Shown here: positions 15,900 through 24,123 of the stretch, piece by piece
How positions within the stretch are numbered: position 1 is the stretch's first letter
Layout: each line of letters opens with the position of its first letter
Assembly (NCBI GenBank): GCA_018267545.1
Contig: JAFDYG010000438.1
Coordinates: 1-43,187 of the forward strand
Direction of reading: 5' to 3'
Origin: Bacteroidota bacterium
Lineage (GTDB): Bacteria > Bacteroidota > Bacteroidia > Chitinophagales > Chitinophagaceae
DNA length: 43,187 bases
The notes under the pieces: generated by a model
Told to the model about the DNA's origin: nothing
The model's input: only the letters and a program-made list of their open reading frames with translations
Databases searched by the model: none
Position numbers and translations under genes: made by a program

Positions 15900-15918
15900 G
15901 ATGAACCGCAGGTTCATC
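15900..15918 (+). promoter_or_regulatory. Perfect hairpin in the rpsB-tsf gap
   Basis: GATGAACC (15900-15907) pairs perfectly with GGTTCATC (15911-15918) around GCA, followed by TAAAAAAATATAAAT. An A tract, not a T tract, follows on the coding strand, so it is not a forward terminator. On the other strand it would precede only antisense. Probable roles are mRNA processing or control of the S2 to EF-Ts ratio. Confidence 0.45.
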
Positions 15919-15942
15919 TAAAAAAATATAAATCAAACGTAT

Positions 15943-16791
15943 ATGTCAACTGCAACTATAACAGCAGCCGATATCAACAAACTGCGTCAGACAACTGGCG
16001 CTGGTATGATGGACTGCCGCAAGGCACTGGTAGAGAGTGATGGTGATTTCGAAAAAGCAATCGACTATCTGCGTAAGAAAGGTCAGAAAGTTGCTGCCCT
16101 GCGTAGCGACCGTGAAGCAAAAGAAGGCGTGATCATCGCTACGACGACTGCCGACAACAAAACCGGCTTTATCGTTACCGTAGCCTGCGAAACCGACTTC
16201 GTTGCAAAGAACGCAGACTTCGTTGCTTTCGCCCAGGCTATCACCGACGTCGCACTGAAGAACAACGTAAAGACCCTGGAGGAACTCCTCGCCGCTCAAC
16301 TCGACGGCGCTACGGTTTCCGACAAGATCAACGATCAGGTTGCCCGTATCGGTGAGAAGATCCAGCTGGCCCGTTTCGAAAGAATCGACGCCGAAGGTGT
16401 TGCCGCCTATATTCACGGTGCATACCGCATGGGCGTACTGGTAGGTCTCTCCACCAATGCCCCCGCCGTCCTCGAAGCCGGTAAGGACATTGCCATGCAG
16501 ATCGCCGCTATGAACCCCGTTGCCGTCGACCCGGACTCCGTTCCTGCCGAAGTAGTAGCTCGCGAAAAAGCGATCGTTACCGAGCAGATCAAGAACGATC
16601 CCAAGATGGCCGGCAAACCGGACGAAATGATCGACAAGATCGCCGTTGGTAAGCTGAACGCCTTCTTCAAAGAAAATACCCTCACTGCCCAGGCCTTCGT
16701 AAAGGACGCCTCCAAGACAGTAGGAGACTATCTGAAGGGAGTCGACGCTTCTGCCAAGGTCACTCAGTTCAAGAGAGTTCAATTAGGATAA
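15943..16791 (+). CDS. tsf: Elongation factor Ts
   Basis: A 282-residue protein that recycles EF-Tu from GDP to GTP. The N-terminal UBA-like domain and signature (INKLRQTTGAGMMDCRKAL) and the EF-Tu contact motif (TDFVAKNADF) are clear. Length is close to the E. coli protein (283). Last gene of the ribosomal operon, followed by a strong terminator. Confidence 0.97.
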   Translation: MSTATITAADINKLRQTTGAGMMDCRKALVESDGDFEKAIDYLRKKGQKVAALRSDREAKEGVIIATTTADNKTGFIVTVACETDFVAKNADFVAFAQAITDVALKNNVKTLEELLAAQLDGATVSDKINDQVARIGEKIQLARFERIDAEGVAAYIHGAYRMGVLVGLSTNAPAVLEAGKDIAMQIAAMNPVAVDPDSVPAEVVAREKAIVTEQIKNDPKMAGKPDEMIDKIAVGKLNAFFKENTLTAQAFVKDASKTVGDYLKGVDASAKVTQFKRVQLG

Positions 16792-16800
16792 ACTAATAAA

Positions 16801-16836
16801 AAAAAAGCAGGTGGACCATCCACCTGCTTTTTTTTA
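16801..16836. terminator. Intrinsic terminator after tsf
   Basis: Stem GCAGGTGGA (16807-16815) with TCCACCTGC (16819-16827), loop CCA, preceded by A6 and followed by T8. Confidence 0.95.
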
Positions 16837-16844
16837 TGTCCAAA

Positions 16845-16876
16845 TTGGGCGGAGCCGCCGCCACATATTATCTTCG
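16845..16876 (+). promoter_or_regulatory. Predicted promoter of pyrH
   Basis: TTG (16845-16847), 21-base spacer, TATCTTCG (16869-16876, one mismatch to TAnnTTTG). It lies after the tsf terminator and 22 bases before the pyrH ATG, so pyrH is probably a separate transcript. Confidence 0.45.
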
Positions 16877-16898
16877 CGCAATTAATCTACATTCCACC

Positions 16899-17612
16899 AT
16901 GGTGCCCAAGTATAAGCGAATTCTGCTAAAATTATCCGGCGAAGCCCTTATGGGTGACAAGAGTTTTGGTTTTGATAACGCAGTCATCGCTCAATACGCA
17001 AAGGATATAAAAGGTATCGTGGAGCTGGGCGTTCAGGTCGCCATCGTCATCGGCGGCGGTAACATCTACCGCGGCATGAACGAAGCAGAGACCGGAATCG
17101 AAAGAGCCCACGGCGACTACATGGGTATGCTCGCCACCGTCATCAACGGCATGGCCCTGCAGGCCGGCCTCGAAAAAATCGGCGTATATACCCGTCTTCA
17201 AAGCGCCATCAAAATGGAGCAGATCGCCGAGCCCTATATCCGGCGCCGTGCTATCCGCCACGTAGAGAAAGGCCGTGTAGTAATCTTCGGAGCCGGAACC
17301 GGAAACCCGTATTTTACTACCGATACCGCCGGCTCACTGCGCGCTATCGAGATCAATTCCGAAGTCATCCTCAAAGGCACCCGTGTCGACGGTATTTATA
17401 CCGCAGACCCGGAAAAAGTACCCACCGCTGAAAAATTCGAAACAATTACCTTCCAGGAGTGCATCTCCAGAAACCTGAAGGTAATGGACATGACTGCTTT
17501 TACCCTCTGTATGGAAAACCAGCTTCCCATCATCGTATTCGACATGAACAAACCGGGTAACCTGATGCGCGTAGTCCGTGGCGAAAGAGTTGGAACGCTA
17601 GTAAAAGATTGA
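16899..17612 (+). CDS. pyrH: UMP kinase
   Basis: A 237-residue amino-acid-kinase-fold enzyme that phosphorylates UMP to UDP in pyrimidine synthesis. Motifs: [15 protein letters not shown] at the N-terminus, [10 protein letters not shown], and [19 protein letters not shown], all typical of bacterial UMP kinases. An open frame from 16836 would add 21 residues, but it spans a predicted promoter and starts in the terminator T tract, so the ATG at 16899 is used. Placement directly after tsf is widely conserved. Confidence 0.96.
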   Translation: MVPKYKRILLKLSGEALMGDKSFGFDNAVIAQYAKDIKGIVELGVQVAIVIGGGNIYRGMNEAETGIERAHGDYMGMLATVINGMALQAGLEKIGVYTRLQSAIKMEQIAEPYIRRRAIRHVEKGRVVIFGAGTGNPYFTTDTAGSLRAIEINSEVILKGTRVDGIYTADPEKVPTAEKFETITFQECISRNLKVMDMTAFTLCMENQLPIIVFDMNKPGNLMRVVRGERVGTLVKD

Positions 17613-17850
17613 TTTTTATAGAGTTGAATCTTGCTTACCATTGATTTGCTTATCTATTTGCATATCTGGGCAAAGGATAGTAATTTCAACATCTTGTTTG
17701 TATCCGCTAATCTACAGGGACAGTAGTTCTCTGATCATCTCCCCTGGCAATATCCCCTGAAAAACTCTGCTGTTGTTTATCGATGTATTCCCGAGAAATC
17801 ATATTGTATTTTTATTGAGTTAGTTTGGCAAATTTTTGTTCCGAACCATT

Positions 17851-18957
17851 ATGAATAGTCTATTTAGCACCTTGAGCATTATATTGGGATTCCAGCTGAC
17901 CATGGGTCTGCCGGAAATTATCATCTGCGAGCTGGGAGCCCTGATCCTCGGCTTTACCATTCACTTCTTCTGGAATTCAAAGAAGAGTCTCCGCATTGGC
18001 GAACCCGCCCAGAATAGCGGTATCGACGAGAACGATAACTGGAAGCTGAAGTATTATAATGACATGGACATGCAGGAGCGTGCCCAGCAGCAACTGCGCG
18101 AACGGCTCAACCAGGCTCAGGAATCCGAGCAAATCCTCACTATAGAAATAGAAGAAAACCGGAAGGAACTGGATGAGCTCCGCAGCGAACTCGACAGCGT
18201 TCGTGCACAGCTGGAAGAGGCTGAACTAAAGCTGGCTCCCCCCCCCGTCGAAGAGACAGCCGAAACAGCATCCGCATCTGCCGAACCCGACTACACACAC
18301 GACTACCTGTATCAATTGAAGATAGCGCAGGAGAAGCTGATTGAACATAACAATAGCATCCACCGCCTCCTGGAGCAAACCCGCCTCGTGGAAGAGTCGG
18401 AGAGAAAGAACCAGGACCTCCAACGCCATAACGAAGAGCTGCAGGAACAGCTGCGAGTCTACGGTCAGCAGCTCGTCGAGAAGGAATCCGAGGTTAGCCA
18501 TCTTCGTCACCACCAGAAATTGTCCGAAGAGATGGGACAGCGCCTGGATAAGGTATACGAAGAATATGCTACCCTCCAGGAGAAGCTGCAAAAGCTCCAG
18601 GCCTATCTCACTCAGCCCTACAATCGCGGTACCGACTACGATGAGCTGAAAGAAGCCTATTTCAAGATGGGTAAAGAGCACGACGAGATGAAGCTCCGCT
18701 ACATTTCGCTGCGGGAAGAAAACCAGCGCCTGAACCGCATTCTCAGCGATACAGAAGAGAAATTAAAAGAAGCTAATTTCCAGCGGCAGCAGTTCCAAAA
18801 GCGCTCGGCCTTTCTCGAAGAGCTAAACCACGACCTGCAAGAAATCTCCGAACATAATAAAAAGATCGAAAGCCAGCTGCGCCGCGTCAGCGATATGGAA
18901 AGCCTCCTGGCTAAAATCACCAGCCAGGCGAACGACGATCTGAACCAAAATCACTAG
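17851..18957 (+). CDS. Membrane-anchored coiled-coil protein of unknown function
   Basis: A 368-residue protein. One or two N-terminal membrane segments (about 4-45, SLFSTLSIILGF and GALILGFTIHFFW) are followed by a long, highly charged coiled coil (about 75-365) rich in Glu, Gln, Leu and Arg with heptad spacing, broken by a Pro/Ala linker near residue 135-150 (APPPVEETAETASASAEP). No enzyme motif is visible. A structural, scaffolding or cell-envelope role is possible but unproven. The ATG at 17851 is used; a TTG five codons upstream is the only longer option. The 238 bases before it contain no gene, exact promoter or clear repeat that I can see. Confidence 0.75.
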   Translation: MNSLFSTLSIILGFQLTMGLPEIIICELGALILGFTIHFFWNSKKSLRIGEPAQNSGIDENDNWKLKYYNDMDMQERAQQQLRERLNQAQESEQILTIEIEENRKELDELRSELDSVRAQLEEAELKLAPPPVEETAETASASAEPDYTHDYLYQLKIAQEKLIEHNNSIHRLLEQTRLVEESERKNQDLQRHNEELQEQLRVYGQQLVEKESEVSHLRHHQKLSEEMGQRLDKVYEEYATLQEKLQKLQAYLTQPYNRGTDYDELKEAYFKMGKEHDEMKLRYISLREENQRLNRILSDTEEKLKEANFQRQQFQKRSAFLEELNHDLQEISEHNKKIESQLRRVSDMESLLAKITSQANDDLNQNH

Positions 18958-19019
18958 GCCAAAATCGACGCGGGCCCAATGACTCGACAAACGTTCTACC
19001 CGACGTTGACGTAAATCAT

Positions 19020-19048
19020 TTGACACTTCTGTGGAATCCCTAACTTTG
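19020..19048 (+). promoter_or_regulatory. Predicted promoter of pdxH (leaderless)
   Basis: TTG (19020-19022), 18-base spacer, exact TAACTTTG (19041-19048). Only four bases separate the box from the GTG start at 19053, so the mRNA probably begins at or one base before the start codon. Confidence 0.65.
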
Positions 19049-19052
19049 CACC

Positions 19053-19697
19053 GTGTCAAACAATATCGCCGATATCCGTAAGGATTACAAATTACAAACC
19101 CTTTCCGAAGAGGACGTATCGAAAGACCCCATTGCTCAATTCGACAAATGGTGGCAGGAAGCCGTCCACTCCGGCATAGATGAAGTCAACGCCATGACCC
19201 TCGCCACCGCCTCGGCCGATGGCATGCCCGACGCCCGTATCGTCCTGCTAAAAGGATTCGACACGATGGGCTTTACCTTCTTTACCAACTATAATAGCGC
19301 TAAAGGGATGCAGCTGCTGGAAAACCCAAGGGCAACCGTGGTTTTCTTCTGGAAAGAGCTAGAGCGTCAGGTTCGCATCAGCGGCCTCGTATCCATTGCC
19401 AGCGGTAAGACGAGCGACGACTATTTCAATAGCCGGCCCGAAGGGAGTCGCCTTGGCGCCTGGGCCTCTCCGCAAAGCGAAGTCATCGAAAGCCGCGAAT
19501 GGTTGGAAAACAACGAAAAAAAGATGAAAGAAGACTGGGGCAACAACCCGGTGACAAGACCACCGCATTGGGGCGGATATATGCTAAAACCCATCAAGAT
19601 AGAATTCTGGCAGGGTAGACCCAGCCGTCTGCACGACCGGATACGCTATAGCTTAGAGAGAAACGGACAGTGGAAAATTGAACGACTCGCGCCTTAA
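19053..19697 (+). CDS. pdxH: Pyridoxamine 5'-phosphate oxidase
   Basis: A 214-residue FMN enzyme that oxidises pyridoxamine or pyridoxine phosphate to pyridoxal phosphate, the last step of vitamin B6 synthesis or salvage. Family segments: IADIRKDY at the N-terminus, PDARIVLLKGFD, FFTNYNSAKGMQL, RVRISG-like QVRISGLV and the C-terminal FWQGRPSRLHDR. The start is GTG: IADIRKDY is conserved and no ATG lies between it and the promoter. The start codon lies about where transcription should begin, so the mRNA is probably leaderless. Ends convergently with the bTHX gene. Confidence 0.96.
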   Translation: MSNNIADIRKDYKLQTLSEEDVSKDPIAQFDKWWQEAVHSGIDEVNAMTLATASADGMPDARIVLLKGFDTMGFTFFTNYNSAKGMQLLENPRATVVFFWKELERQVRISGLVSIASGKTSDDYFNSRPEGSRLGAWASPQSEVIESREWLENNEKKMKEDWGNNPVTRPPHWGGYMLKPIKIEFWQGRPSRLHDRIRYSLERNGQWKIERLAP

Positions 19698-19731
19698 CGG
19701 GAGCATTGCCCTACTACAAAGACGCGAGTCG
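19683..19731. repeat. Inverted repeat across the pdxH end
   Basis: CGACTCGCG (19683-19691) and CGCGAGTCG (19723-19731) are perfect complements separated by 31 bases. The left arm lies in the last pdxH codons. No T tract follows on either strand, but it could still serve as a barrier between convergent genes. Confidence 0.5.
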
Positions 19732-19740
19732 CAAATTCAT

Positions 19741-19857
19741 TTATTTACCTTTTGCAGCAGCAGGCGCAGACTTCTTGGCCGGCTTAGCAGGACGGCTCTT
19801 TCCAAAAGAACCCTTGAAGATCTTTCCTTTCTTCGTTTTTTTATCTCCTCTTCCCAT
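19741..19857 (-). CDS. 30S ribosomal protein bTHX
   Basis: A 38-residue, very basic protein starting GRGDKKTKKGKIFKGSFGK and ending in an Ala/Lys/Pro tail. This is the bTHX (THX/PSRP-31) signature known from Thermus and Bacteroidota small subunits, where it lies in the head of the 30S. The open frame extends to 19959, but only the ATG at 19857 gives the family start, and an exact promoter box lies about 57 bases upstream. Its own promoter suggests independent expression from the HU gene. Confidence 0.9.
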   Translation of the reverse strand: MGRGDKKTKKGKIFKGSFGKSRPAKPAKKSAPAAAKGK

Positions 19858-19888
19858 TGTTAATTTTTTTAAGCTTGTTAATAATCGC

Positions 19889-19904
19889 TCTGGTCGAAAC
19901 CAGA
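19889..19904 (-). promoter_or_regulatory. Hairpin in the bTHX leader
   Basis: On the minus strand TCTGGT and ACCAGA form a six-base stem closed by a TTCG tetraloop, an especially stable loop. It lies within the predicted 52-base leader of the bTHX mRNA. Confidence 0.4.
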
Positions 19905-19913
19905 AGCTGTTTG

Positions 19914-19940
19914 CAAAGTTACGAAAAGCTACAGTTACAA
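19914..19940 (-). promoter_or_regulatory. Predicted promoter of the bTHX gene
   Basis: Exact TAACTTTG on the minus strand (19921-19914) with a TTG at 19940-19938; the spacer is 16 bases, slightly short. The TTG overlaps the T tract of the upstream HU terminator. Confidence 0.55.
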
Positions 19941-19983
19941 AAAGCCCCGGTACCTGCATTTACGCCCGGTAGCGGAGCTTTTT
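19939..19983. terminator. Intrinsic terminator of the HU gene
   Basis: Arms of 16 bases (19939-19954 and 19968-19983) pair at 15 positions around a 13-base loop. The arms end in A5 and T5, so it can act on both strands; on the minus strand it lies 50 bases after the HU stop. Confidence 0.88.
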
Positions 19984-20032
19984 ACTGAAATGCCTTTCGG
20001 CCAATGACAGCATTATCGTCCGACAGGACGGA

Positions 20033-20302
20033 TTATAATTTGGCGGAAAGTTCCTTACCAGCTTTGAACTTAGCTACTTTCTTCGCCTTGATCTTGATGA
20101 CAGCACCAGTCTGAGGATTGCGGCCGTTACGGGCAGCTCTCTTAGAAACGGAGAAAGTACCGAAACCAACGAGGGTTACTTTTCCATTACCTTTCAGCGT
20201 CTTGGTAACTGCTTCAACAAAAGAATCCAGGGAAGCGTTTGCCTGCGTTTTTGTAATGCCTGCATCATCGGCAATCTTTGCGATTAATTCAGCTTTGTTC
20301 AT
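20033..20302 (-). CDS. HU-family DNA-binding protein
   Basis: An 89-residue histone-like protein with typical HU features: NKAELIAKIADDAGITKTQA at the N-terminus, GFGTFSVSKRAARNGRNPQTG (in the arm region) and the C-terminal AKKVAKFKAGKELSAKL. HU dimers bend and compact DNA. It has its own promoter and terminator. Bacteroidota often carry several HU copies; which one this is cannot be said. Confidence 0.94.
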   Translation of the reverse strand: MNKAELIAKIADDAGITKTQANASLDSFVEAVTKTLKGNGKVTLVGFGTFSVSKRAARNGRNPQTGAVIKIKAKKVAKFKAGKELSAKL

Positions 20303-20331
20303 AGTGTAATTTTTTATTTAATTAGCAGCAA

Positions 20332-20360
20332 CAAATATACCCGCTTTTTGAATCCAACAA
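20332..20360 (-). promoter_or_regulatory. Predicted promoter of the HU gene
   Basis: Exact TATATTTG on the minus strand (20339-20332), 18-base spacer, TTG at 20360-20358. Leader about 26 bases. Confidence 0.65.
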
Positions 20361-20593
20361 AATTTTTTTACATTTTCCAAGCAACCGCTGCACCCCGCTC
20401 GAAACCGCATTGGGCAAGGATTAGAGGATAACAGGCAACGTAAATATCCGATGGCAAACTTACGTCAATTCGCTGAAATGCAGTGCTGTAGCGAGTTTCA
20501 CGGAGAGGCGGCTGAAATCCTTGCCAGCTAAGGATTTGAAAGAATTTACAACATTTTTTAATTCGAAGATCTTTTTTTAATTCTTTTCCACAA

Positions 20594-20899
20594 TTAGTGC
20601 ACAAGCTCCATTAACGTCCGAAAAGAGATGAACCGATCCCCCCATTTCTCCCACCCAGCCTGCTGTAGCGCAGGCGCAAACTCGATGACGAATTGCTGAT
20701 AACTATCCAGGGAACTGGTGAAAAACTGGATTACGAAGGTCGGTCCTTCCTCTTCATCCTGCTCGAGGAGACGGTACAATTGATGTTTGTCAAACATTCC
20801 GGTTGCTAAAATGGCCGGTATCTGCTCTTCCAATTGCCATTCCAGCCAGGCTTCCAGGATTTCCCAACGGACCTTTGTAGTGATATTATAGACGATCAT
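20594..20899 (-). CDS. DUF4286 family protein
   Basis: A 101-residue protein resembling DUF4286: IVYNITTKVRWEILEAWLEW at the start, then a central PTFVIQFF and a C-terminal RFISFRTLMELVH. The fold is probably ferredoxin-like; the function is unknown. The ATG at 20899 (MIVYNITT) is family-like and overlaps the preceding gene by 14 bases, so it is translated in the same unit. Downstream, 20361-20593 has no gene; the only structure seen is an AAATCCTT/AAGGATTT inverted repeat (20515-20537). Confidence 0.8.
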   Translation of the reverse strand: MIVYNITTKVRWEILEAWLEWQLEEQIPAILATGMFDKHQLYRLLEQDEEEGPTFVIQFFTSSLDSYQQFVIEFAPALQQAGWEKWGDRFISFRTLMELVH

Positions 20900-21797
20900 C
20901 GATTTCTTTTTTAGCAATGGCCTTGACCATTTTGACGCTAATATAGATCAATAGCAGCAGCACCAGCACGATAACCGACCAAAGCAGGATACCCGATCGC
21001 GTATTTCCCGAAGCCGAGTCTTTGATCTTAGCCGCCGCATCGTCGAGGCTTCTTGCCGGACCTACTGCCGCCTTTTTATAATAAATAGTCTTTGCCGCAA
21101 TAGAATAAGGAGGCATTTTGAAGCTGTCTGTAAAGTAATGCAGGTCGTAGTCGGGCTTTACCGCAGACCAATCACCCGCCTCCAGCTCGTATTCCTTACC
21201 CTTTTCCAGAATCGTCAGGATATAGACCGGCACTTGAAAGCTCGAAACCCTGTCGATGATCAGGGGCTCATTGTCCGCATTGCTGATGTCGATCAGCAGC
21301 CGCTTCGCCTTGACTGGCGGTATTCGAAAGACCGTATCGCGCGGGTCGATGTCGGTAATGGCTTCCAGCGGCGTTCCGCTCGAGTCATCAGGGTTGGAGA
21401 TTCTTACCTTTCTTTTGTAAAGCGCAGGATGGCTGATGATAAAGGATAGTTTGTCGATCCTGTAAGTGTCAGCATACTGCAGGGAAATATAGGAGTGCTT
21501 GTTGCTGCTATCCCTCTGCTTGATTTGAGGGTCTGGAACCGGCAGATAGAGCGGGTCCGCCATGCCCTCCTTCAATACATAAGGAACAAATCCATGGTTA
21601 AACCGGTACAGCCGCAGATCCGAAAAATCCGCCTTGCATCGGGCTATCAGATCCGGCGGTAAAATAACCCGGTAGAAACCATTTTCACGGACCGTATCCA
21701 GGGGCGCTCCTACGATAGGCGTCTGCGCCCTACAAACCAGCGAAGCCAGCACAGCCCCCAGACATACGCCTCTTTTAAACAGTCGGTTTCTCCTCAT
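20886..21797 (-). CDS. DUF3999-like membrane-anchored protein
   Basis: A 303-residue protein with an N-terminal signal sequence (about 1-24, ending CRAQ), a beta-rich periplasmic region containing YRVILPPDLIARCKADFSDLRLY, and a C-terminal membrane helix (about 270-292, ILLWSVIVLVLLLLIYISV) with a short basic tail. Features and its partner (DUF2339) match the DUF3999 family, which is usually next to DUF2339 genes. Role unknown; probably an envelope protein acting with the DUF2339 membrane protein. It overlaps the DUF2339 gene by 23 bases. Confidence 0.75.
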   Translation of the reverse strand: MRRNRLFKRGVCLGAVLASLVCRAQTPIVGAPLDTVRENGFYRVILPPDLIARCKADFSDLRLYRFNHGFVPYVLKEGMADPLYLPVPDPQIKQRDSSNKHSYISLQYADTYRIDKLSFIISHPALYKRKVRISNPDDSSGTPLEAITDIDPRDTVFRIPPVKAKRLLIDISNADNEPLIIDRVSSFQVPVYILTILEKGKEYELEAGDWSAVKPDYDLHYFTDSFKMPPYSIAAKTIYYKKAAVGPARSLDDAAAKIKDSASGNTRSGILLWSVIVLVLLLLIYISVKMVKAIAKKEIDDRL

Positions 21798-24045
21798 CTT
21801 CGATAATGATTTTTTTCAGTCGTTGATACATAAATGAAACTACCAGCAGCAGCACACCCAGACAGAAGAACGCCGCAATCTTGCCCGCAATGGGAATGTT
21901 CTGGATATCAAAGAGGAACAATTTAAGGAGGGTAATGGAAAAAAGGACCAGGGAAATGATCCGCAGCGGCTTGAACTTATTCCGCATCCCCTGCCACATA
22001 AATGCAAACGAGCAAAGCCCCCACAATATCGGAAGCCCCGTCTTGTCATAGACCCGTGCCAATTCAGAAAGCGAATATTTTGGAGAGTAATAGATCATAT
22101 TAACCAGTAGCTGGCCCTCCGCGCTTAAAAAGATCACCACCATTCCGCAAACGACCCAGGTGAAGATTTCCGTTGGCGCTTTTAACAATTCCTTCCGCTG
22201 CTGCCCGATCATCCAAAACAGCCCCCCTGCAATCACCACAGCGGCTGCCCAATGAGCAAGGAAATGCACCTGATAACGGCCCTGCTGCAGCATTCGACTC
22301 TGAATATCGAAAGCCATCGGCAACGAAAAAAGATACACCGCTATAATGACGCTTGCCAGAACCCATCCAACCATAAAAAAATTCAAGCGGCGCGTATAAG
22401 TTACAAAGACTGCCCCAAGCAGGCACACATAAAGCAGGGTATATAATGATCCGGCATGAATCGGGTGATCGAAAGAGTCGAATCGATCGAATTGATAATT
22501 GATCTCCAATATCCCTCCGATAAGTAATAAAATTCCTGCTGTAATCAGTGTTATCCTCGACATAACCGTCTGCTGATTCAACCGGAACAATACCCAGCAA
22601 GCAATAGCCGAATACAATCCCGTCAGATACGCCTTATTGAAGATGATGGGCAGCGAGTATGCGTCGATATAAATTTTGACCCAATCCATCGCCAGACTGA
22701 TCAGCATTGCCCCCCAAACCAGCCTTGAAGCCAGCCGGATCAACCGTATCTGCGATTTGAGAAAAAGCCAGTACAGCAACACCGCCTCCGATGCCCAGAA
22801 AAGCGTGATATAGTGTCCATGAAGCTGTAACGGAGCGGTTAGCGACACAAACGACATCGTAATCCCGATAAATAGATAAAGGATATTCTTGTCCACCCGG
22901 TTCCGCCTAAACAGGAACCAGGACGTCGCCAGGTGAAAGACACCCATGACAGCGGAAAACAGCCCTTTATAACGGTCCAGCCCGAGCTGGGTAAGCATGT
23001 ATAACACTGCTCCCGCAAATAAACAGGTATTGATCAGCAGGATGCCAAAATCCGAAGCGATAAATTTCTTATTCGCCCTGATCGTATAAGCGATATTGAT
23101 GGCAAAAAATAAAAGGTAGAAGGCCGTCGCAAAACCGAGCCCCGCCTGGTAGGTAGCCCCCCGCTCGTCATACGGCAGACTTAGCATCCAGCTCCCGAAC
23201 AAGATCACCGTAAATCCGAACGCCAATATATTCAGTATCCGCCAGGCTTTATTATAGGCAATCACCAACAGCCCGGCATTCAGGATCAAAAGATAAGTAA
23301 ACAAGACCCTGAAATTGCCATTTCCAGTGCTGACGAGAAAGGGTGTTATAAAGCCGCCGACCAGCGCAATGATCGCCAGCTCCTGCCGGTCATAGAGCAG
23401 AGATAGCAAGACCGAAAAGGCCGTGATAACCAGCATGATGACAAAAGCAACGGTCTGGCCAAAGAGATGGTATTGATGAAACGCCAGCGCAATGGTAAAA
23501 TAGAGCGCTGCAAGACCGCCGCCCACCAGCACGCTGCTAAACGCGTGATAGCTCTTCCGCAGCCAGTGCGCCACCCCGATCAGAATCCCCCCGCAAAGAA
23601 CCCCTACGCCAACGCGGCCTACCGGCCCAATCCAGTCGTTATCGATCGCATATTTAACAAAGAAGCCAATGGCTAAAACCAATATCGCAATCCCAATCTT
23701 GCTGACGAGGTTCTCGCCGATGAATTTCTCCCAGTCTGTTTGCTCCTTCACCTTTGCCGGTTCCTCTTGCTTCACAACCACCGGCGCAGGCATCGGTCGT
23801 TGTATCGGCTTATAAGGTTCAGTCTCCACAGGCGGCGCCTTTGGCGGCGGCGGTGGCGCAATCCTCTCAACGGGTGCCACAGGCACCGGTTTCTCTACAG
23901 GCGCCGGAGGCGCTTTCTCCAAACTCTCCCGCAGCCGCACAATCTCCTGCTCCAACCGATCCATTCTCTGTAATATACTGCTGCGCATAGCCAACAGTAC
24001 CGTAATCAAGACAATGAAAAAGAATATGACAAGTAGTGCCTCCAT
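21775..24045 (-). CDS. DUF2339 multi-pass membrane protein
   Basis: A 756-residue protein. It has one N-terminal membrane segment, a short coiled coil (about 20-45, MDRLEQEIVRLRESLEKA), a Pro-rich linker (about 46-95), then about 18-20 membrane helices from residue 110 to the end, with the family motif WEKFIGENLVSKIGIAILVLAIGFF at their start. DUF2339 proteins are predicted inner-membrane proteins of unknown function. It is first gene of a three-gene unit with DUF3999 and DUF4286 genes, so the three products may act together at the envelope. Confidence 0.88.
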   Translation of the reverse strand: MEALLVIFFFIVLITVLLAMRSSILQRMDRLEQEIVRLRESLEKAPPAPVEKPVPVAPVERIAPPPPPKAPPVETEPYKPIQRPMPAPVVVKQEEPAKVKEQTDWEKFIGENLVSKIGIAILVLAIGFFVKYAIDNDWIGPVGRVGVGVLCGGILIGVAHWLRKSYHAFSSVLVGGGLAALYFTIALAFHQYHLFGQTVAFVIMLVITAFSVLLSLLYDRQELAIIALVGGFITPFLVSTGNGNFRVLFTYLLILNAGLLVIAYNKAWRILNILAFGFTVILFGSWMLSLPYDERGATYQAGLGFATAFYLLFFAINIAYTIRANKKFIASDFGILLINTCLFAGAVLYMLTQLGLDRYKGLFSAVMGVFHLATSWFLFRRNRVDKNILYLFIGITMSFVSLTAPLQLHGHYITLFWASEAVLLYWLFLKSQIRLIRLASRLVWGAMLISLAMDWVKIYIDAYSLPIIFNKAYLTGLYSAIACWVLFRLNQQTVMSRITLITAGILLLIGGILEINYQFDRFDSFDHPIHAGSLYTLLYVCLLGAVFVTYTRRLNFFMVGWVLASVIIAVYLFSLPMAFDIQSRMLQQGRYQVHFLAHWAAAVVIAGGLFWMIGQQRKELLKAPTEIFTWVVCGMVVIFLSAEGQLLVNMIYYSPKYSLSELARVYDKTGLPILWGLCSFAFMWQGMRNKFKPLRIISLVLFSITLLKLFLFDIQNIPIAGKIAAFFCLGVLLLVVSFMYQRLKKIIIEDEEKPTV

Positions 24046-24068
24046 ATTGACATGGGATGGTTCACTAC

Positions 24069-24099
24069 TAAAGATAATCGCGAAAACTCACAACCCCAA
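24069..24099 (-). promoter_or_regulatory. Predicted promoter of the DUF2339 unit
   Basis: TATCTTTA on the minus strand (24076-24069, one mismatch), 20-base spacer, TTG at 24099-24097. Leader about 20 bases. Confidence 0.5.
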
Positions 24100-24123
24100 G
24101 CCCTATTTCGCAGCGCGCATACC

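Noticed and set aside
15030-16782. Long antisense frames opposite rpsB and tsf
   Set aside because: Codon-bias shadows of highly expressed ribosomal genes.
20368-20604. 78-residue frame starting CTNCGKELKK, like a zinc motif
   Set aside because: GTG start inside the DUF4286 gene, only two cysteine pairs by chance, and the rest reads as random sequence over the HU promoter side.
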